DNA of 64,000 nt from Roseiarcus sp963726105 (lineage in GTDB: Bacteria > Pseudomonadota > Alphaproteobacteria > Rhizobiales > Beijerinckiaceae). Shown one piece after another: positions 1 through 8,496 of the stretch (the first letter of the stretch is position 1; each line of letters begins with the position of its first letter). The stretch lies in the NCBI GenBank assembly GCA_963726105.1, contig CAVSBJ010000004.1, positions 310,001 through 374,000 of the forward strand, given 5' to 3'. The position numbers were made by a program, and so were the translations under genes. The notes under the pieces were generated by a model. It ran no database searches and had not been told where the DNA came from. It saw only the letters and a list, made by a program, of their open reading frames with translations.

Positions 1-368
1 GCGGGGCGCGCGTCACCGGCGCCGTCCACGCAGAGCTCACTCAAATCTGCGTCGTTTCGCTCGAGCCGTTTCCGGCCATCGTCGATGAGGACGTGGACGT
101 CCGGTTCGCGCCTCAGACGGCGGGCAATTCTAGGTCCGCGGCGACCGAGGAAACCCAGACGTTTTCCCTCGTCGACGAAGGCGAGCCCGATCCCATCGTC
201 GATGGAAAAATCGATCTCGGCGTACTCACGGCGGAATTCTTCGCTCTCGGCCTCGACCCTTATCCTCGCAGGCCCGGAGCGGTCCTCAACGAGGAGAGCG
301 CGACTTCAGAGCCGACAAAGTCGCCGTTTGCGGCGCTGGCCCGTCGGGACAAAGCGGGATCAGATTAG
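1..368 (+). CDS. YceD/DUF177 family protein, C-terminal part (5' truncated by window edge)
   Basis: The reading frame is open from base 3 to a TAG at 366-368, so the start lies outside the window. The translated stretch contains VTGAVHAELTQICVVSLEPF followed by an acidic tract and DPIVDGKIDLGVLTAEFFAL and LGLDPYPRRPG. These are hallmark elements of the alphaproteobacterial DUF177/YceD family. In other bacteria the family lies next to rpmF and plsX and has been linked to 23S rRNA or ribosome metabolism. The downstream plsX and fabH genes match that conserved neighbourhood, although rpmF is not here and a DUF1097 gene intervenes. The family call is strong. The molecular role is only what is known of relatives. 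Confidence 0.85.
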   Translation, partial: GARVTGAVHAELTQICVVSLEPFPAIVDEDVDVRFAPQTAGNSRSAATEETQTFSLVDEGEPDPIVDGKIDLGVLTAEFFALGLDPYPRRPGAVLNEESATSEPTKSPFAALARRDKAGSD

Positions 369-522
369 AGCGAGAATGTTGCATGCTGGTGGCAAACTAA
401 CGGCATTGCATAAAATCTGGTCACAAGTTAACATGCGTACGGCGGAGCTCGACGACAGAAGCTCCGACCAAGCTTTGCGCAACTCGAAAATCGGTGAGCG
501 CATGGCGACTGGGGAGGATGCT

Positions 523-1032
523 ATGGATCTCATTACTGCATTGGCGGTCAGCATCGGCGTGCTCGGAGGCATCGCCACATTTGTGCTGTTGTCGTTCGGG
601 ATGGGGCTGCAAATCTGGGTTGCGTTCATCGCCTGGGCGACCTTCTATCATTGTGGAGGGAAGGAAGAAGGACTCACCAAGGCGCTTACGAACAATATAT
701 TCGGCGCGATCATGGCGTTGATCGCGCTGCTCCTCGTCACCCAAATTCCGCTCGGCGGTGCGCTCGGCGTTCCCCTTTGGGCGGGGATATGCGTTTTGAT
801 CACGGTTTTCATTCTGGTGTACGCGGCCAAGGCGCCGATGCTCAGCGACATTCCTGCGGGCGTGCTGGGATATGCCGCCGTCGCCGGTCTCGCCTTGACA
901 GGGAACAAGCTTGGCGCGGTTACCTCAGCCTCGCTCGAGAACCCTTTCATCGTTGGCGTGATCTCCCTCATCATTGGCGCGGTGCTCGGATACATTTCCC
1001 AGAAGATCGCCCTGGCGCTGGTCAAGAAATAG
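523..1032 (+). CDS. DUF1097 family membrane protein
   Basis: This is a 169-residue, very hydrophobic protein starting MDLITALAVSIGVLGG with about five to six predicted membrane segments and a short basic C-terminus (ALALVKK). Its length and composition fit the DUF1097 (YcdZ-like) inner-membrane family, whose function is unknown. The ATG at 523 is chosen because GGGGAGG lies five bases upstream. The frame stays open further upstream, but without a ribosome site or hydrophobic sequence. The gene sits between the DUF177 gene and plsX, which are usually adjacent, so it looks like an insertion into a conserved operon. The assignment rests on pattern recognition of the family; the transmembrane character is directly visible. 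Confidence 0.7.
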   Translation: MDLITALAVSIGVLGGIATFVLLSFGMGLQIWVAFIAWATFYHCGGKEEGLTKALTNNIFGAIMALIALLLVTQIPLGGALGVPLWAGICVLITVFILVYAAKAPMLSDIPAGVLGYAAVAGLALTGNKLGAVTSASLENPFIVGVISLIIGAVLGYISQKIALALVKK

Positions 1033-1425
1033 CTCGGGGCGAACGGCGAAGGCGTGGGAAGCTGTGTCGATTCGCGGGCGAAGCAGGTCCGCGAGTCGGC
1101 GATTCCAGCAATCGTGGACGCCCCGCGCGACCTCGGGAAGGCGTCGCTCTTTCCACCAAAAGAATCTCGGGATCGCGAGCCCGCGCCTGCTCCTAGCGGC
1201 CGGGCGCAATCCCTGAATTTGGTTGCACGGCTCTAAGGCCGGCGCTCAAGGTCAGTCTTCGTCTCTAACATTTTGGCGATCGCGCGACGTTCTGGGCCGC
1301 TGAATGGAGCCGTCGCGGGCTGCAACCGAACACGAGCTTCCTGCGTTGCCTTGCGCGGCGGAGCCGCTATTGTCGCGCCGCGCCGCGCCGTCCGGGCAAA
1401 GCGCTGGACGTGGTCGGATGAGGGA
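1033..1425 (+). other. Intergenic stretch before plsX, no gene seen
   Basis: About 390 bases with no convincing coding frame; the short ORFs are arginine-rich GC shadows. It may hold a plsX promoter, but no clear -35/-10 pair or operator stands out. The frame of plsX continues upstream to 1273, but that extension does not resemble a PlsX N-terminus. Confidence 0.4.
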
Positions 1426-2484
1426 ATGGCAGGCGACGTTCGCATAGCGCTGGATGCGATGGGGGGCGATCACGGGCCAACGATCGTCCTGGCCGCCGCA
1501 GCCCTCGCGCTCGAACGCCGTCCGGACATCAAGTTTCTCCTTTACGGCGACAAGAGCGCGATCACGCCGATCCTTGAGCGTCATCCCAAACTGGCTGCCG
1601 GGTCGCGCGTGTTTCACACCGACGTGGCGGTCAAGATGAGCGACAAGCCGAGCCAGGCTTTGCGCACCGGAAGACGCGTCTCTTCGATGTGGCAGGCGAT
1701 CGAAGCGGTGAAGTCGGACGCGGCCGATTGCGCCGTCTCGGCCGGTAATACTGGCGCCCTGATGGCGATGGCCAAGTTCTGCCTGCACACGATGGCGTCG
1801 ATCGAGCGGCCTGCCATCGCGGCGATGTGGCCGACGTTGCGCGGCGAGTCGATCGTTCTCGACGTCGGCGCGACCATTGGCGGCGATGCGCATCATCTCG
1901 TCGATCTGGCGGTGATGGGCGCGGCGATGGCGCGAATTGTGTTCCACATCGAATCCCCCACTGTGGGTCTCCTCAATGTCGGGACCGAAGAGATCAAGGG
2001 GGTCGAGGAGGTGAAGGGGGCAGGGCGCGTCCTGCGCGAAGCCCACCTGCCCAACATGCGCTATCAGGGCTTCGTTGAAGGCGACGATCTGGGCAAGGGC
2101 GCGGTCGACGTTTTCGTCACCGAAGGCTTCACCGGCAACATTGCGCTCAAGACCGCCGAGGGCACCGCACGGCAGCTTGGTCAATACATGCGCGAAGCCA
2201 TGAGTCACGATTTCATGTCACGCCTCGGCTTCCTGTTCGCCCGCAAGGCGATCACCGCGATGCGCGCCAAGATGAACCCACGGGCCAGCGGCGGCGTGTT
2301 TTTGGGACTTGACGGCGTCGTCATCAAGGCTCATGGCGGCGCCGACGCCGAGAGCTACGCCGGCGCTGTGGAATTAGCGTATGACATGGTTCGTCAACAG
2401 TTGCTTGGCAAGATTCGAGAAATGATCGCCCACGCCAACGGTTTCCGTCCCACGCCCGCGCGGTCGCGCGCCGCCCAGTCTTGA
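1426..2484 (+). CDS. plsX: Phosphate acyltransferase PlsX
   Basis: PlsX transfers the acyl group from acyl-ACP to phosphate, giving acyl-phosphate for PlsY in membrane phospholipid synthesis. It is a peripheral inner-membrane enzyme. The 352-residue product starts MAGDVRIALDAMGGDHGP, the classic PlsX N-terminus, and carries SAGNTGALMA and FVTEGFTGNIALKTAEGTA, both typical of the family. Length is normal. The ATG at 1426 is favoured because homology begins there, although the AGGG before it is unusually close (GATGAGGGA). Only 18 bases separate its stop from fabH, so the two are almost certainly co-transcribed, linking phospholipid and fatty-acid synthesis as in most bacteria. Confidence 0.95.
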   Translation: MAGDVRIALDAMGGDHGPTIVLAAAALALERRPDIKFLLYGDKSAITPILERHPKLAAGSRVFHTDVAVKMSDKPSQALRTGRRVSSMWQAIEAVKSDAADCAVSAGNTGALMAMAKFCLHTMASIERPAIAAMWPTLRGESIVLDVGATIGGDAHHLVDLAVMGAAMARIVFHIESPTVGLLNVGTEEIKGVEEVKGAGRVLREAHLPNMRYQGFVEGDDLGKGAVDVFVTEGFTGNIALKTAEGTARQLGQYMREAMSHDFMSRLGFLFARKAITAMRAKMNPRASGGVFLGLDGVVIKAHGGADAESYAGAVELAYDMVRQQLLGKIREMIAHANGFRPTPARSRAAQS

Positions 2485-2502
2485 CTACGGAAAGTGCCAT
2501 TC

Positions 2503-3555
2503 ATGAGCCTTGCCTCTCCTCCGCCGCTCGACCGTCGCGCACGCGGTTCTGAACAGGAAGCGCCCCGTGACCGCGCGACAGGCTCGATCCGCGCCTGCGT
2601 ACGCGGTTCCGGCGCTGCGCTGCCCGCGCAGGTCATCTCGAACGCCGAGCTGGCGACGAAGATCGACACGTCGGACGAATGGATCGTGCAGCGCACCGGC
2701 ATCCGCCAGCGCTATATCGCCGGGCCCGACGAAACCACGTCGTCACTGGCCCTCAAGGCGGCTCAGGCGGCATTGCGCAGCGGAGGCCTCGAGGCGGCCG
2801 ACATTGACCTCGTCATTGTCGCCACGTCGACGCCGGACTACACGTTTCCGGCGGTCGCGACCCAAGTTCAGGCCGCGCTCGGCATCGTCGAGGGCGCCGC
2901 TTTCGACCTGCAGGCGGTCTGCAGCGGCTTCGTCTATGCGGTCGTGACGGCGGAGAAATTTCTGCGTTCCGGCTCGAACAAGCGCGCCCTTGTGATCGGC
3001 GCAGAGACGTTTTCGCGCCTCCTGGATTGGAACGACCGCACGACCTGCGTCCTGTTCGGCGACGGGGCGGGAGCGATCGTGCTCGAGGCGCGCGACAGCG
3101 ACGGCCGGCTCGCCTCGCCCGGCGTGATCGCCTCGCGCCTGCGCGCGGACGGTCGGCATCGCGAAAAGCTGTTCGTCGATGGCGGACCTTCGACCACCAA
3201 GACGGTTGGCCATTTGCGGATGGAAGGCAAGGAAGTGTTCCGCCACGCGGTCGGCATGGTGACCGACGTGATCCAGGGATGCTTCGCCGACGCCGGCGTC
3301 ACGGCGGACGAGATCGACTGGTTCGTGCCGCATCAGGCCAATCGCCGCATCATCGATGCTTCCGCCGACAAGCTCGGCATTGCGCGCGACAAAGTGGTCG
3401 TCACCGTGGATCAGCACGGCAACACGTCCGCCGCCTCGATCCCGCTCGCGCTCGACATCGCGGTCAAGGACGGCCGCATCAAGCCCGGCGACCTCGTGAT
3501 GATCGAAGCGATGGGCGGCGGCTTTACCTGGGGCGCGGCGCTGATCCGCTGGTGA
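2503..3555 (+). CDS. fabH: Beta-ketoacyl-ACP synthase III FabH
   Basis: FabH condenses acetyl-CoA with malonyl-ACP to start type II fatty-acid synthesis in the cytoplasm. The 350-residue protein has the complete catalytic triad of the family: Cys140 in AVCSGFVYAV, His277 in VPHQANRRI and Asn307 in DQHGNTSAAS. The DTSDEWIVQRTGI substrate-loop motif is also present. The ATG at 2503 has GGAAAG eight bases upstream; a GTG at 2494 is possible but leaves no room for a ribosome site. The first 30 residues (rich in Arg, Pro and Ser) are an extension not usual in FabH, so a later start cannot be excluded. It follows plsX closely and runs tail-to-tail with the HAD gene 21 bases away. Confidence 0.95.
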   Translation: MSLASPPPLDRRARGSEQEAPRDRATGSIRACVRGSGAALPAQVISNAELATKIDTSDEWIVQRTGIRQRYIAGPDETTSSLALKAAQAALRSGGLEAADIDLVIVATSTPDYTFPAVATQVQAALGIVEGAAFDLQAVCSGFVYAVVTAEKFLRSGSNKRALVIGAETFSRLLDWNDRTTCVLFGDGAGAIVLEARDSDGRLASPGVIASRLRADGRHREKLFVDGGPSTTKTVGHLRMEGKEVFRHAVGMVTDVIQGCFADAGVTADEIDWFVPHQANRRIIDASADKLGIARDKVVVTVDQHGNTSAASIPLALDIAVKDGRIKPGDLVMIEAMGGGFTWGAALIRW

Positions 3556-3576
3556 AGGCGAAGGCGCGCCTGCGCG

Positions 3577-4595
3577 CTACTCGAACGCGAAGATGCGCTT
3601 CCAGTCGTTTTTCATGCTGACGACGACCCAGCCATCCTGGATCGCTTCGTCGTAAAGCTCCGGTGTGAAGCGGCCGACCTTGGTTTCGGGCAGGCCTTGC
3701 GCGGGTCCGTACGCGTATTCGCGTTTGCCGTCGTCGTGCAGCACCAGCATGGCGAGGCGCACGCCGCCGCGGCCCTTCGCATATTCGAGCATCTGCCGGT
3801 CGCCGGTCGAATTGCCAAAGGCGAAATAAGGCCGGCGGCTGATCATGAAATTGATTCCCTCAGGCTTGCCGGCGTTGTCGTCGTTGAACAGGAGCTTTGG
3901 CTCCTTGATGAGGACCGGGCCCTTCGCGCCATATTGAAAGCTGACGGAGCCCGCGCTGCCGACCACCTGCTCAGGCGTGACGCCGTAAACCTGCTCCGAA
4001 TAGACCCGCACGAAACCCTGGCCGCCGCCGGTGACGATGTATGTGCGAAAGCCGACGCTGCGGAGGTATCTCAGAAGCTGGATTTGCGGCGCATAGGCGC
4101 GATCGGTGTACGGCCGATTCCGGCGCGGATCGCGCGCTTCAGCGATCCATTTGGCGACCTCATCCCGGAATGTTTCGACGTCCATTCCGGTCAGGGTCGC
4201 GGCGGCGATCTTGACGAGCAATTCGAGGCTGAGCTTCGCGATGGCTTCGCGTTCCCCGTCAGCGCGGTGCGGAACGGCTCGACCTTCGCGAGTTCCGGCT
4301 TCGCCTTGACGAGCGTCGGCACGCGATCGAGGCAATAGACAAGTTGTGTATAGATCGGGTGCTCGACCCAGAGCGTGCCGTCCTGGTCGAAGGTTGGGAT
4401 ACGGTCGGCGAGCGGCACGAAGCCCGGGCTCACGGCGTCGGTCGTCGCGTGGACGAATTTGACGATCGCGTCCCTCGCGGGTCCCGCCTTCCAGGAGGGC
4501 AGGAGATCGCTTTGCGCGTCCGCCCGCCCGGCGAGGCTGAGCGCAGCCGCCCCGCCGAGCATAAGCGCCGCGAACTCTCGCCGGCGCAGGTTCAT
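3577..4595 (-). pseudogene. HAD-family phosphatase with one-base frameshift
   Basis: The minus strand encodes a haloacid-dehalogenase-type hydrolase in two frames. The first part starts MNLRRREFAALMLGGAAA (a twin-arginine-like export signal) and has the HAD motif I as TFDQDGTLW. It runs to FRTALTG near base 4258. The second part continues in another frame with EREAIAKLSLELLVKIAAAT, motif II as YIVTGGGQGF and motif III/IV as FAFGNSTGDRQML. Adding one G to the four-base C run (plus strand 4254-4257) fuses both parts into a 339-residue protein with no gap in homology. It could be a sequence error or a recently dead gene. The likely role is a periplasmic phosphomonoesterase; its substrate is unknown. 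Confidence 0.8.
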
Positions 4596-4617
4596 ACGAT
4601 GCGAAGACGCGCTGGGT

Positions 4618-5055
4618 TCAAGCGAGCGAGATGCTCATCCCGCTGAGATCGATCGAGAAGCTGAAGCCGACCTGGCGCCCGTGCAGGCGCAGCGTCACGC
4701 CATTGGCGTTGGAAAGCTGGGCCGTGCTTCTGCCGCCCGCGACCGACATGCCGGCCCCGACCGCTGAATAGATACCCGCGATGTCGCCTGGGGAATGAAC
4801 GTTGAACGCGGTGCCGACCAGATCCGTCGCCGAGACGCCGATCAAGGCCCCGGCGCTGATGCCGCCGACTCTGAGCGGATATCGTTGTCCCCGGAAGGTC
4901 AAAACCCCGCTGCCGCCCGTCACGCCGAAGATGAAACCAGCGCTCGCGATATGCAGGGAAACGGCGGCGGTCGCGGCTTCGGCCGGCACAACGAAGGCTG
5001 CGGTCGCAAGGCCGGCGCTTGATAGAATAAGGCTGCGACGCGTGATGGTGCTCAT
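4618..5055 (-). CDS. Small exported protein of unknown function
   Basis: The 145-residue product begins MSTITRRSLILSSAGLATAA and ends its probable signal at VVPAEAATA, so it is likely exported, possibly by the Tat route (TRRSLI). The mature part is rich in Gly, Ser and Val with many short beta-like stretches (GSGVLTFRGQRYPLRVGGIS, NANGVTLRLHGRQVG). It has no cysteine and no catalytic motif I recognise. The start at 5055 follows a good GGGGAG ribosome site. It is transcribed towards the HAD gene with 22 bases between, so they may share a transcript. The pattern recalls small periplasmic beta-rich proteins, but I cannot name a family. Confidence 0.6.
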   Translation of the reverse strand: MSTITRRSLILSSAGLATAAFVVPAEAATAAVSLHIASAGFIFGVTGGSGVLTFRGQRYPLRVGGISAGALIGVSATDLVGTAFNVHSPGDIAGIYSAVGAGMSVAGGRSTAQLSNANGVTLRLHGRQVGFSFSIDLSGMSISLA

Positions 5056-5180
5056 GTCAAACTCCCCGATTAGGTCCCGCTTATAAGCGCGCGGTTTCAG
5101 CACGAGTTTAGCCCGGCAGCGCGACGCACAAGGGAGTTTACAGGCGTCGGACCCGATTCGCTAACCCTAAAGGATCGGCC

Positions 5181-5195
5181 GCGCCCCAGGGGCGC
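5181..5195 (-). terminator. Possible hairpin after the ABC permease operon
   Basis: GCGCCCC-A-GGGGCGC lies about 40 bases beyond the stop of the last permease gene. The minus-strand flank has only CCTTT as a weak T-tract, so this is a weak terminator candidate. Confidence 0.25.
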
Positions 5196-5232
5196 TTCCG
5201 CGAAGGTCAGCGTTCCGGCGCCTTCGCGGGCC

Positions 5233-6117
5233 TCACGCCTGGCCGGCGTCGGAGCCGTGGCGAGCCTGGCGGGCGCGGATCGTCATGATTCCGACGAGCG
5301 CGATTGCGATGACGGCGAAGGACACGCCCGTGGTCGCCGTGCCCAGCGCGTAAATCTCCGGGGTCGTCACGGTTGTGGTCAGCGCCTGCAATTCCATCGG
5401 CAGAGTGTTGTGCTCGCCCATCGCCTGGCTCGATCGCGCAATCTCATCCCATGACAGGGTGAAGCCGAAGAATCCGACGCCGATCACCGAAGGCAGGATG
5501 ATGGGCAAGATCACGGAGCGCAGGGTCTGCCACGGCGTCGCGCCGAGGTCGCGCGCGGCCTCTTCGTAGCGATTGTCGAAGCGATTGAAGATCGCGAACA
5601 TGACGAGAAGTCCGAAGGGCAACGTCCAGGTCAAATGCGCGCCGAGCCCGGAGGTAAAAACCCCCATGGTCGTCTTCAGATTATCGGCGATCCATCCGGG
5701 TCCGTGATTCTTGAGAAAATCGTCAAGCAGCCGGAATTCGAGCGCGATGCCGAGCGAGGTCACGATCGAAGGCACAATGAGGCTCGCGACCGCGACGAAA
5801 AAAAGAAGCCTCGCGCCGGGGAAGCGCTTGCGAAAGGCGAGCCCTGCGCTCAGCGAAAGGAGAACGGTGAGGATCATGATGACGAAGCCGAGCTCGAGCG
5901 AGCGGGTGAAGGCGTCGTGGATATTGACAATTCCTCCGCCGTTCCACAGCCGCTCGAACCAGTGCAGCGACACGCCATTCATCGGGAAGGTCAGGCCGCC
6001 GGTCGGACCCTGGAACGAAAGAACGAAGATGACGATCATCGGGCCGTAGAGAAACAGCACGAACAGCGCGAAGAAGGCCGCGAGCCAGTAGAAAGCGGGA
6101 GAACGCTCGTCACCCAT
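5233..6117 (-). CDS. ABC transporter permease, PotC-like
   Basis: A 294-residue inner-membrane protein with about six membrane segments. It carries the cytoplasmic EAA loop EEAARDLGATPWQTLRSVIL, which contacts the ATPase. The first segment (FYWLAAFFALFVLFLYGPMI) and the LSWDEIARSSQAMGE region are typical of PotC-type permeases of spermidine/putrescine-class importers. The start is three bases from the stop of the upstream permease, so translation is probably coupled. It is the last gene of the four-gene operon ATPase, binding protein, permease, permease. The substrate could be a polyamine or another small organic cation; sequence alone does not settle it. Confidence 0.85.
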   Translation of the reverse strand: MGDERSPAFYWLAAFFALFVLFLYGPMIVIFVLSFQGPTGGLTFPMNGVSLHWFERLWNGGGIVNIHDAFTRSLELGFVIMILTVLLSLSAGLAFRKRFPGARLLFFVAVASLIVPSIVTSLGIALEFRLLDDFLKNHGPGWIADNLKTTMGVFTSGLGAHLTWTLPFGLLVMFAIFNRFDNRYEEAARDLGATPWQTLRSVILPIILPSVIGVGFFGFTLSWDEIARSSQAMGEHNTLPMELQALTTTVTTPEIYALGTATTGVSFAVIAIALVGIMTIRARQARHGSDAGQA

Positions 6118-6120
6118 CGT

Positions 6121-7062
6121 TCAGAGCTCTTTTTGGACGTCGACGACGCGGTTGAGCGCGGTGATGATGAGCAGCGTCACGGCGAGCAGGATTACGGCGT
6201 TCGCCGCGGCGGGAGGGAATTGCAGCGCGTTGAGGCGCGTCTCGACGACCTTGCCGGCCGAGGCGATCTGCTCGCCGCCCATCACGTCGAAGGTGATGAA
6301 ATCGCCCATGACGATGGTGACGACGAAGATCGAGCCGATGACGATGCCAGGCTTGGACAAGGGCACGATCAGGTTCCACAACGTCTGCCATGCGGAGGCT
6401 CCGGAATCGTAAGCCGCTTCGACCAACCGCTTGTCGATGCGCATCATCGAATTGAAGATCGGCACGACCATGAAGAAGGTGAAGAGATGAGTGAACGCGA
6501 GCGACACCGAGAAGGGCGAGTAGAGTAGCCATTCGACCGGCTTGTCCACGACATGGGCGCGCATCAGCGCGTCATTGACGAGCCCGTTGCGTCCGAGCAG
6601 CGGGATCCACGAGATCATGCGAATGACGTTCGAGGTCCAGAATGGAATGGTGCAGACGAGGAACAGCACCATCTGCGTCGTCGTCGAGCGGACGTGGAAG
6701 GCGAGAAAATAGGCGATCGTGAAGCCAATTAGAAGCGTGGTCAGCCAGACGATGAAGCAGAATTTCGCCGTCGACACGTAGGTTTTGAGGATCGTGCAGA
6801 GATCAGGCAGCTGGGTCCAGCAACCCTCGAAGGTCTCGGTGTAGCTGCGCGTCGTGAAGGACGGCAGCATAGCGTAGTCGTTGTAGTCCCAGAAACTGAC
6901 AATGACGACGAGGATGAGCGGGATGATGAAGAAGAACGCGAAGACGAGGCCGAACGGCATCGCCTGAAGCCATCCCGGAATGCCGACGCGGTCCAGCCCG
7001 CGCCGGGCGGCACGATCAGCCGCCTTGCTGACCATCGGCGTCGAGATGCTGGTTGCGGTCAT
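6121..7062 (-). CDS. ABC transporter permease, PotB-like
   Basis: A 313-residue membrane protein with a longer N-terminus, then WLQAMPFGLVFAFFFIIPLI as its first membrane segment and five more. The EAA loop reads VEAAYDSGASAWQTLWNLIV. The arrangement, with a large periplasmic loop between segments 1 and 2 (FEGCWTQLPDLCTIL), matches PotB-like partners of the PotABCD class. It forms a heterodimer with the downstream PotC-like protein. It is separated from the binding-protein gene by 111 bases containing a hairpin, which may lower permease output relative to the binding protein, as is common in such operons. Confidence 0.85.
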   Translation of the reverse strand: MTATSISTPMVSKAADRAARRGLDRVGIPGWLQAMPFGLVFAFFFIIPLILVVIVSFWDYNDYAMLPSFTTRSYTETFEGCWTQLPDLCTILKTYVSTAKFCFIVWLTTLLIGFTIAYFLAFHVRSTTTQMVLFLVCTIPFWTSNVIRMISWIPLLGRNGLVNDALMRAHVVDKPVEWLLYSPFSVSLAFTHLFTFFMVVPIFNSMMRIDKRLVEAAYDSGASAWQTLWNLIVPLSKPGIVIGSIFVVTIVMGDFITFDVMGGEQIASAGKVVETRLNALQFPPAAANAVILLAVTLLIITALNRVVDVQKEL

Positions 7063-7089
7063 TCGTCAGACCCAATATTTGCCGCCGGT

Positions 7090-7117
7090 CTCCTCTCCTG
7101 CCTGGGCACGAGAGGAG
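7090..7117 (-). terminator. Intercistronic hairpin between binding-protein and permease genes
   Basis: CTCCTCTC and GAGAGGAG form an eight-pair stem with a 12-base loop, in the gap between the binding-protein stop and the permease start. There is no T-tract. An mRNA-stabilising or attenuating stem is plausible; a true terminator is unlikely because the permeases need the same transcript. Confidence 0.3.
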
Positions 7118-7173
7118 CGAGGGGCCATCACGGCGCCAGGCGCCGCGAAAGCGCGGACGGACGAACTTGATCG

Positions 7174-8466
7174 CTAGGACGCGATGAACTCATTCCATTT
7201 GCGGACCATGTAGTCATTCTCGTCCATGACCGCGTTCCAGCAGGCGACGTTGCCCATGCGGTCGTCGTAGGAGCCGCCGTCGCGCGTTGCGCCGGCTTTC
7301 TCGAGGAGCGACCCGTCTGGCCCGTGGATGTCTTTCTCCGCCGGCTTGCCTTCCATCCAGTAAGCCCACTCGTAGGGCTCCATATGGGATTTGGCGGTCG
7401 ACAGCACCGCCGAGTAATAGCCCTGGCGGTTGAGATAGGCGCCGGCCCATCCGGACAGATACCAGTTCACAAATTCGTAGATCATGTCAGCCTGTTTCTG
7501 CGAGACACCCTTCGACATGCAGAAGCCGGACGCCCATGAGCGGTAGCCTTCTTTCAGGGGCTGGAAGACACAGGGAATGCCCTTGGTGCGCACTGCGGTC
7601 ACGGCTGGCGACCACATCGACTGGATGACTGTCTCGCCGGACGACATAAGGTTGACGCTCTCGTTGAAGTCCTTCCAGAACGCGCGGAACTGGCCGGCCT
7701 TCTTGGCTTCGGTGAGGACGCCCATGGTCATATCAATCTCGGGCTTCGTCATGTTGCCCTTGTCGGGATATTTGTACTTGCCGAGCAATTCGACCACCAT
7801 TGCGGCGTCCATGATGCCGATCGAGGGGATGTTGAGGATCGCCGCCTTGCCCTTGAATTCGGGGTTGAGCAATTCGGACCAGTGCTCGATCGGCCGCTTG
7901 ATCAGGTCCGGCCTGATACCGAGCGTGTCGGCGTTGTAGACGGTCGGAATGAGGGTGACCCATTCCGTGGGCGTCTTCGAGAACGTGGTCGAGTGCGGGC
8001 CTTCAACGAACATCACCTTCTTCGGCGCCGTGCCTTGGTCGCCGATGACCTTGCCGTTGGGCAATTGGCCCTTGGTGAAGACGGGCGTGATGTTGTCGAA
8101 TTCTTTGATCTTCTTGGCGTCCATCGGCAGGATGTTGCCGGAAGGCACGAGCTTCTTCAGGCTGAAGTACTCGGTGTCCAGGACGTCGAACGAGTTCGGC
8201 TGGGTGATGACGCGCTTGGTCACGTCGTCGGTGGTGGCGACGATGTTCTGAATGGTGATCCCGGTCTCTTCCTTGACCTTCTTGGTCATCTCGTCCGACT
8301 GGTTGACCGCGGTGCCGAGATATCGCAGCACCTTCTCTTCCTGAGACCATACGGCTGGAAAGCCGGTGATCGCGCCGGAACCCGCGGCGGCGCCGGCGAG
8401 GCCGGCCGCGCCCTTCAGCACGGCGCGGCGGGATAGGCGGGATGTCTTGTTCGTTTTCTTTGACAT
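7174..8466 (-). CDS. ABC transporter substrate-binding protein, PotD-like
   Basis: A 430-residue periplasmic solute-binding protein. The N-terminus SRRAVLKGAAGLAGAAAGSG is a typical twin-arginine signal, suggesting export in folded form. The mature part (EKVLRYLGTAVNQSDEM onward) has the family-1 extracellular binding fold seen in PotD-like proteins, including IQSMWSPAVTAVRTKGIPC in the hinge region. The length exceeds classical PotD (about 350), which fits the longer rhizobial relatives with a C-terminal extension. The start follows AAGGAGAGAG. It lies 30 bases downstream of the ATPase gene. Ligand identity is unresolved; putrescine/spermidine-class is an inference from the permease and ATPase types. 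Confidence 0.85.
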   Translation of the reverse strand: MSKKTNKTSRLSRRAVLKGAAGLAGAAAGSGAITGFPAVWSQEEKVLRYLGTAVNQSDEMTKKVKEETGITIQNIVATTDDVTKRVITQPNSFDVLDTEYFSLKKLVPSGNILPMDAKKIKEFDNITPVFTKGQLPNGKVIGDQGTAPKKVMFVEGPHSTTFSKTPTEWVTLIPTVYNADTLGIRPDLIKRPIEHWSELLNPEFKGKAAILNIPSIGIMDAAMVVELLGKYKYPDKGNMTKPEIDMTMGVLTEAKKAGQFRAFWKDFNESVNLMSSGETVIQSMWSPAVTAVRTKGIPCVFQPLKEGYRSWASGFCMSKGVSQKQADMIYEFVNWYLSGWAGAYLNRQGYYSAVLSTAKSHMEPYEWAYWMEGKPAEKDIHGPDGSLLEKAGATRDGGSYDDRMGNVACWNAVMDENDYMVRKWNEFIAS

Positions 8467-8496
8467 GTGCTCTCTCCTTAGCAGTTCCCTACGGCT

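Noticed and set aside
4250..4260. Programmed frameshifting in the HAD gene
   Set aside because: No slippery heptamer or downstream structure is visible; a single missing base explains it better.
5635..6528. Long plus-strand frame over the PotC/PotB-like permease genes
   Set aside because: Charged, low-complexity shadow of the GC-rich minus-strand genes; no ribosome site and no homology pattern.
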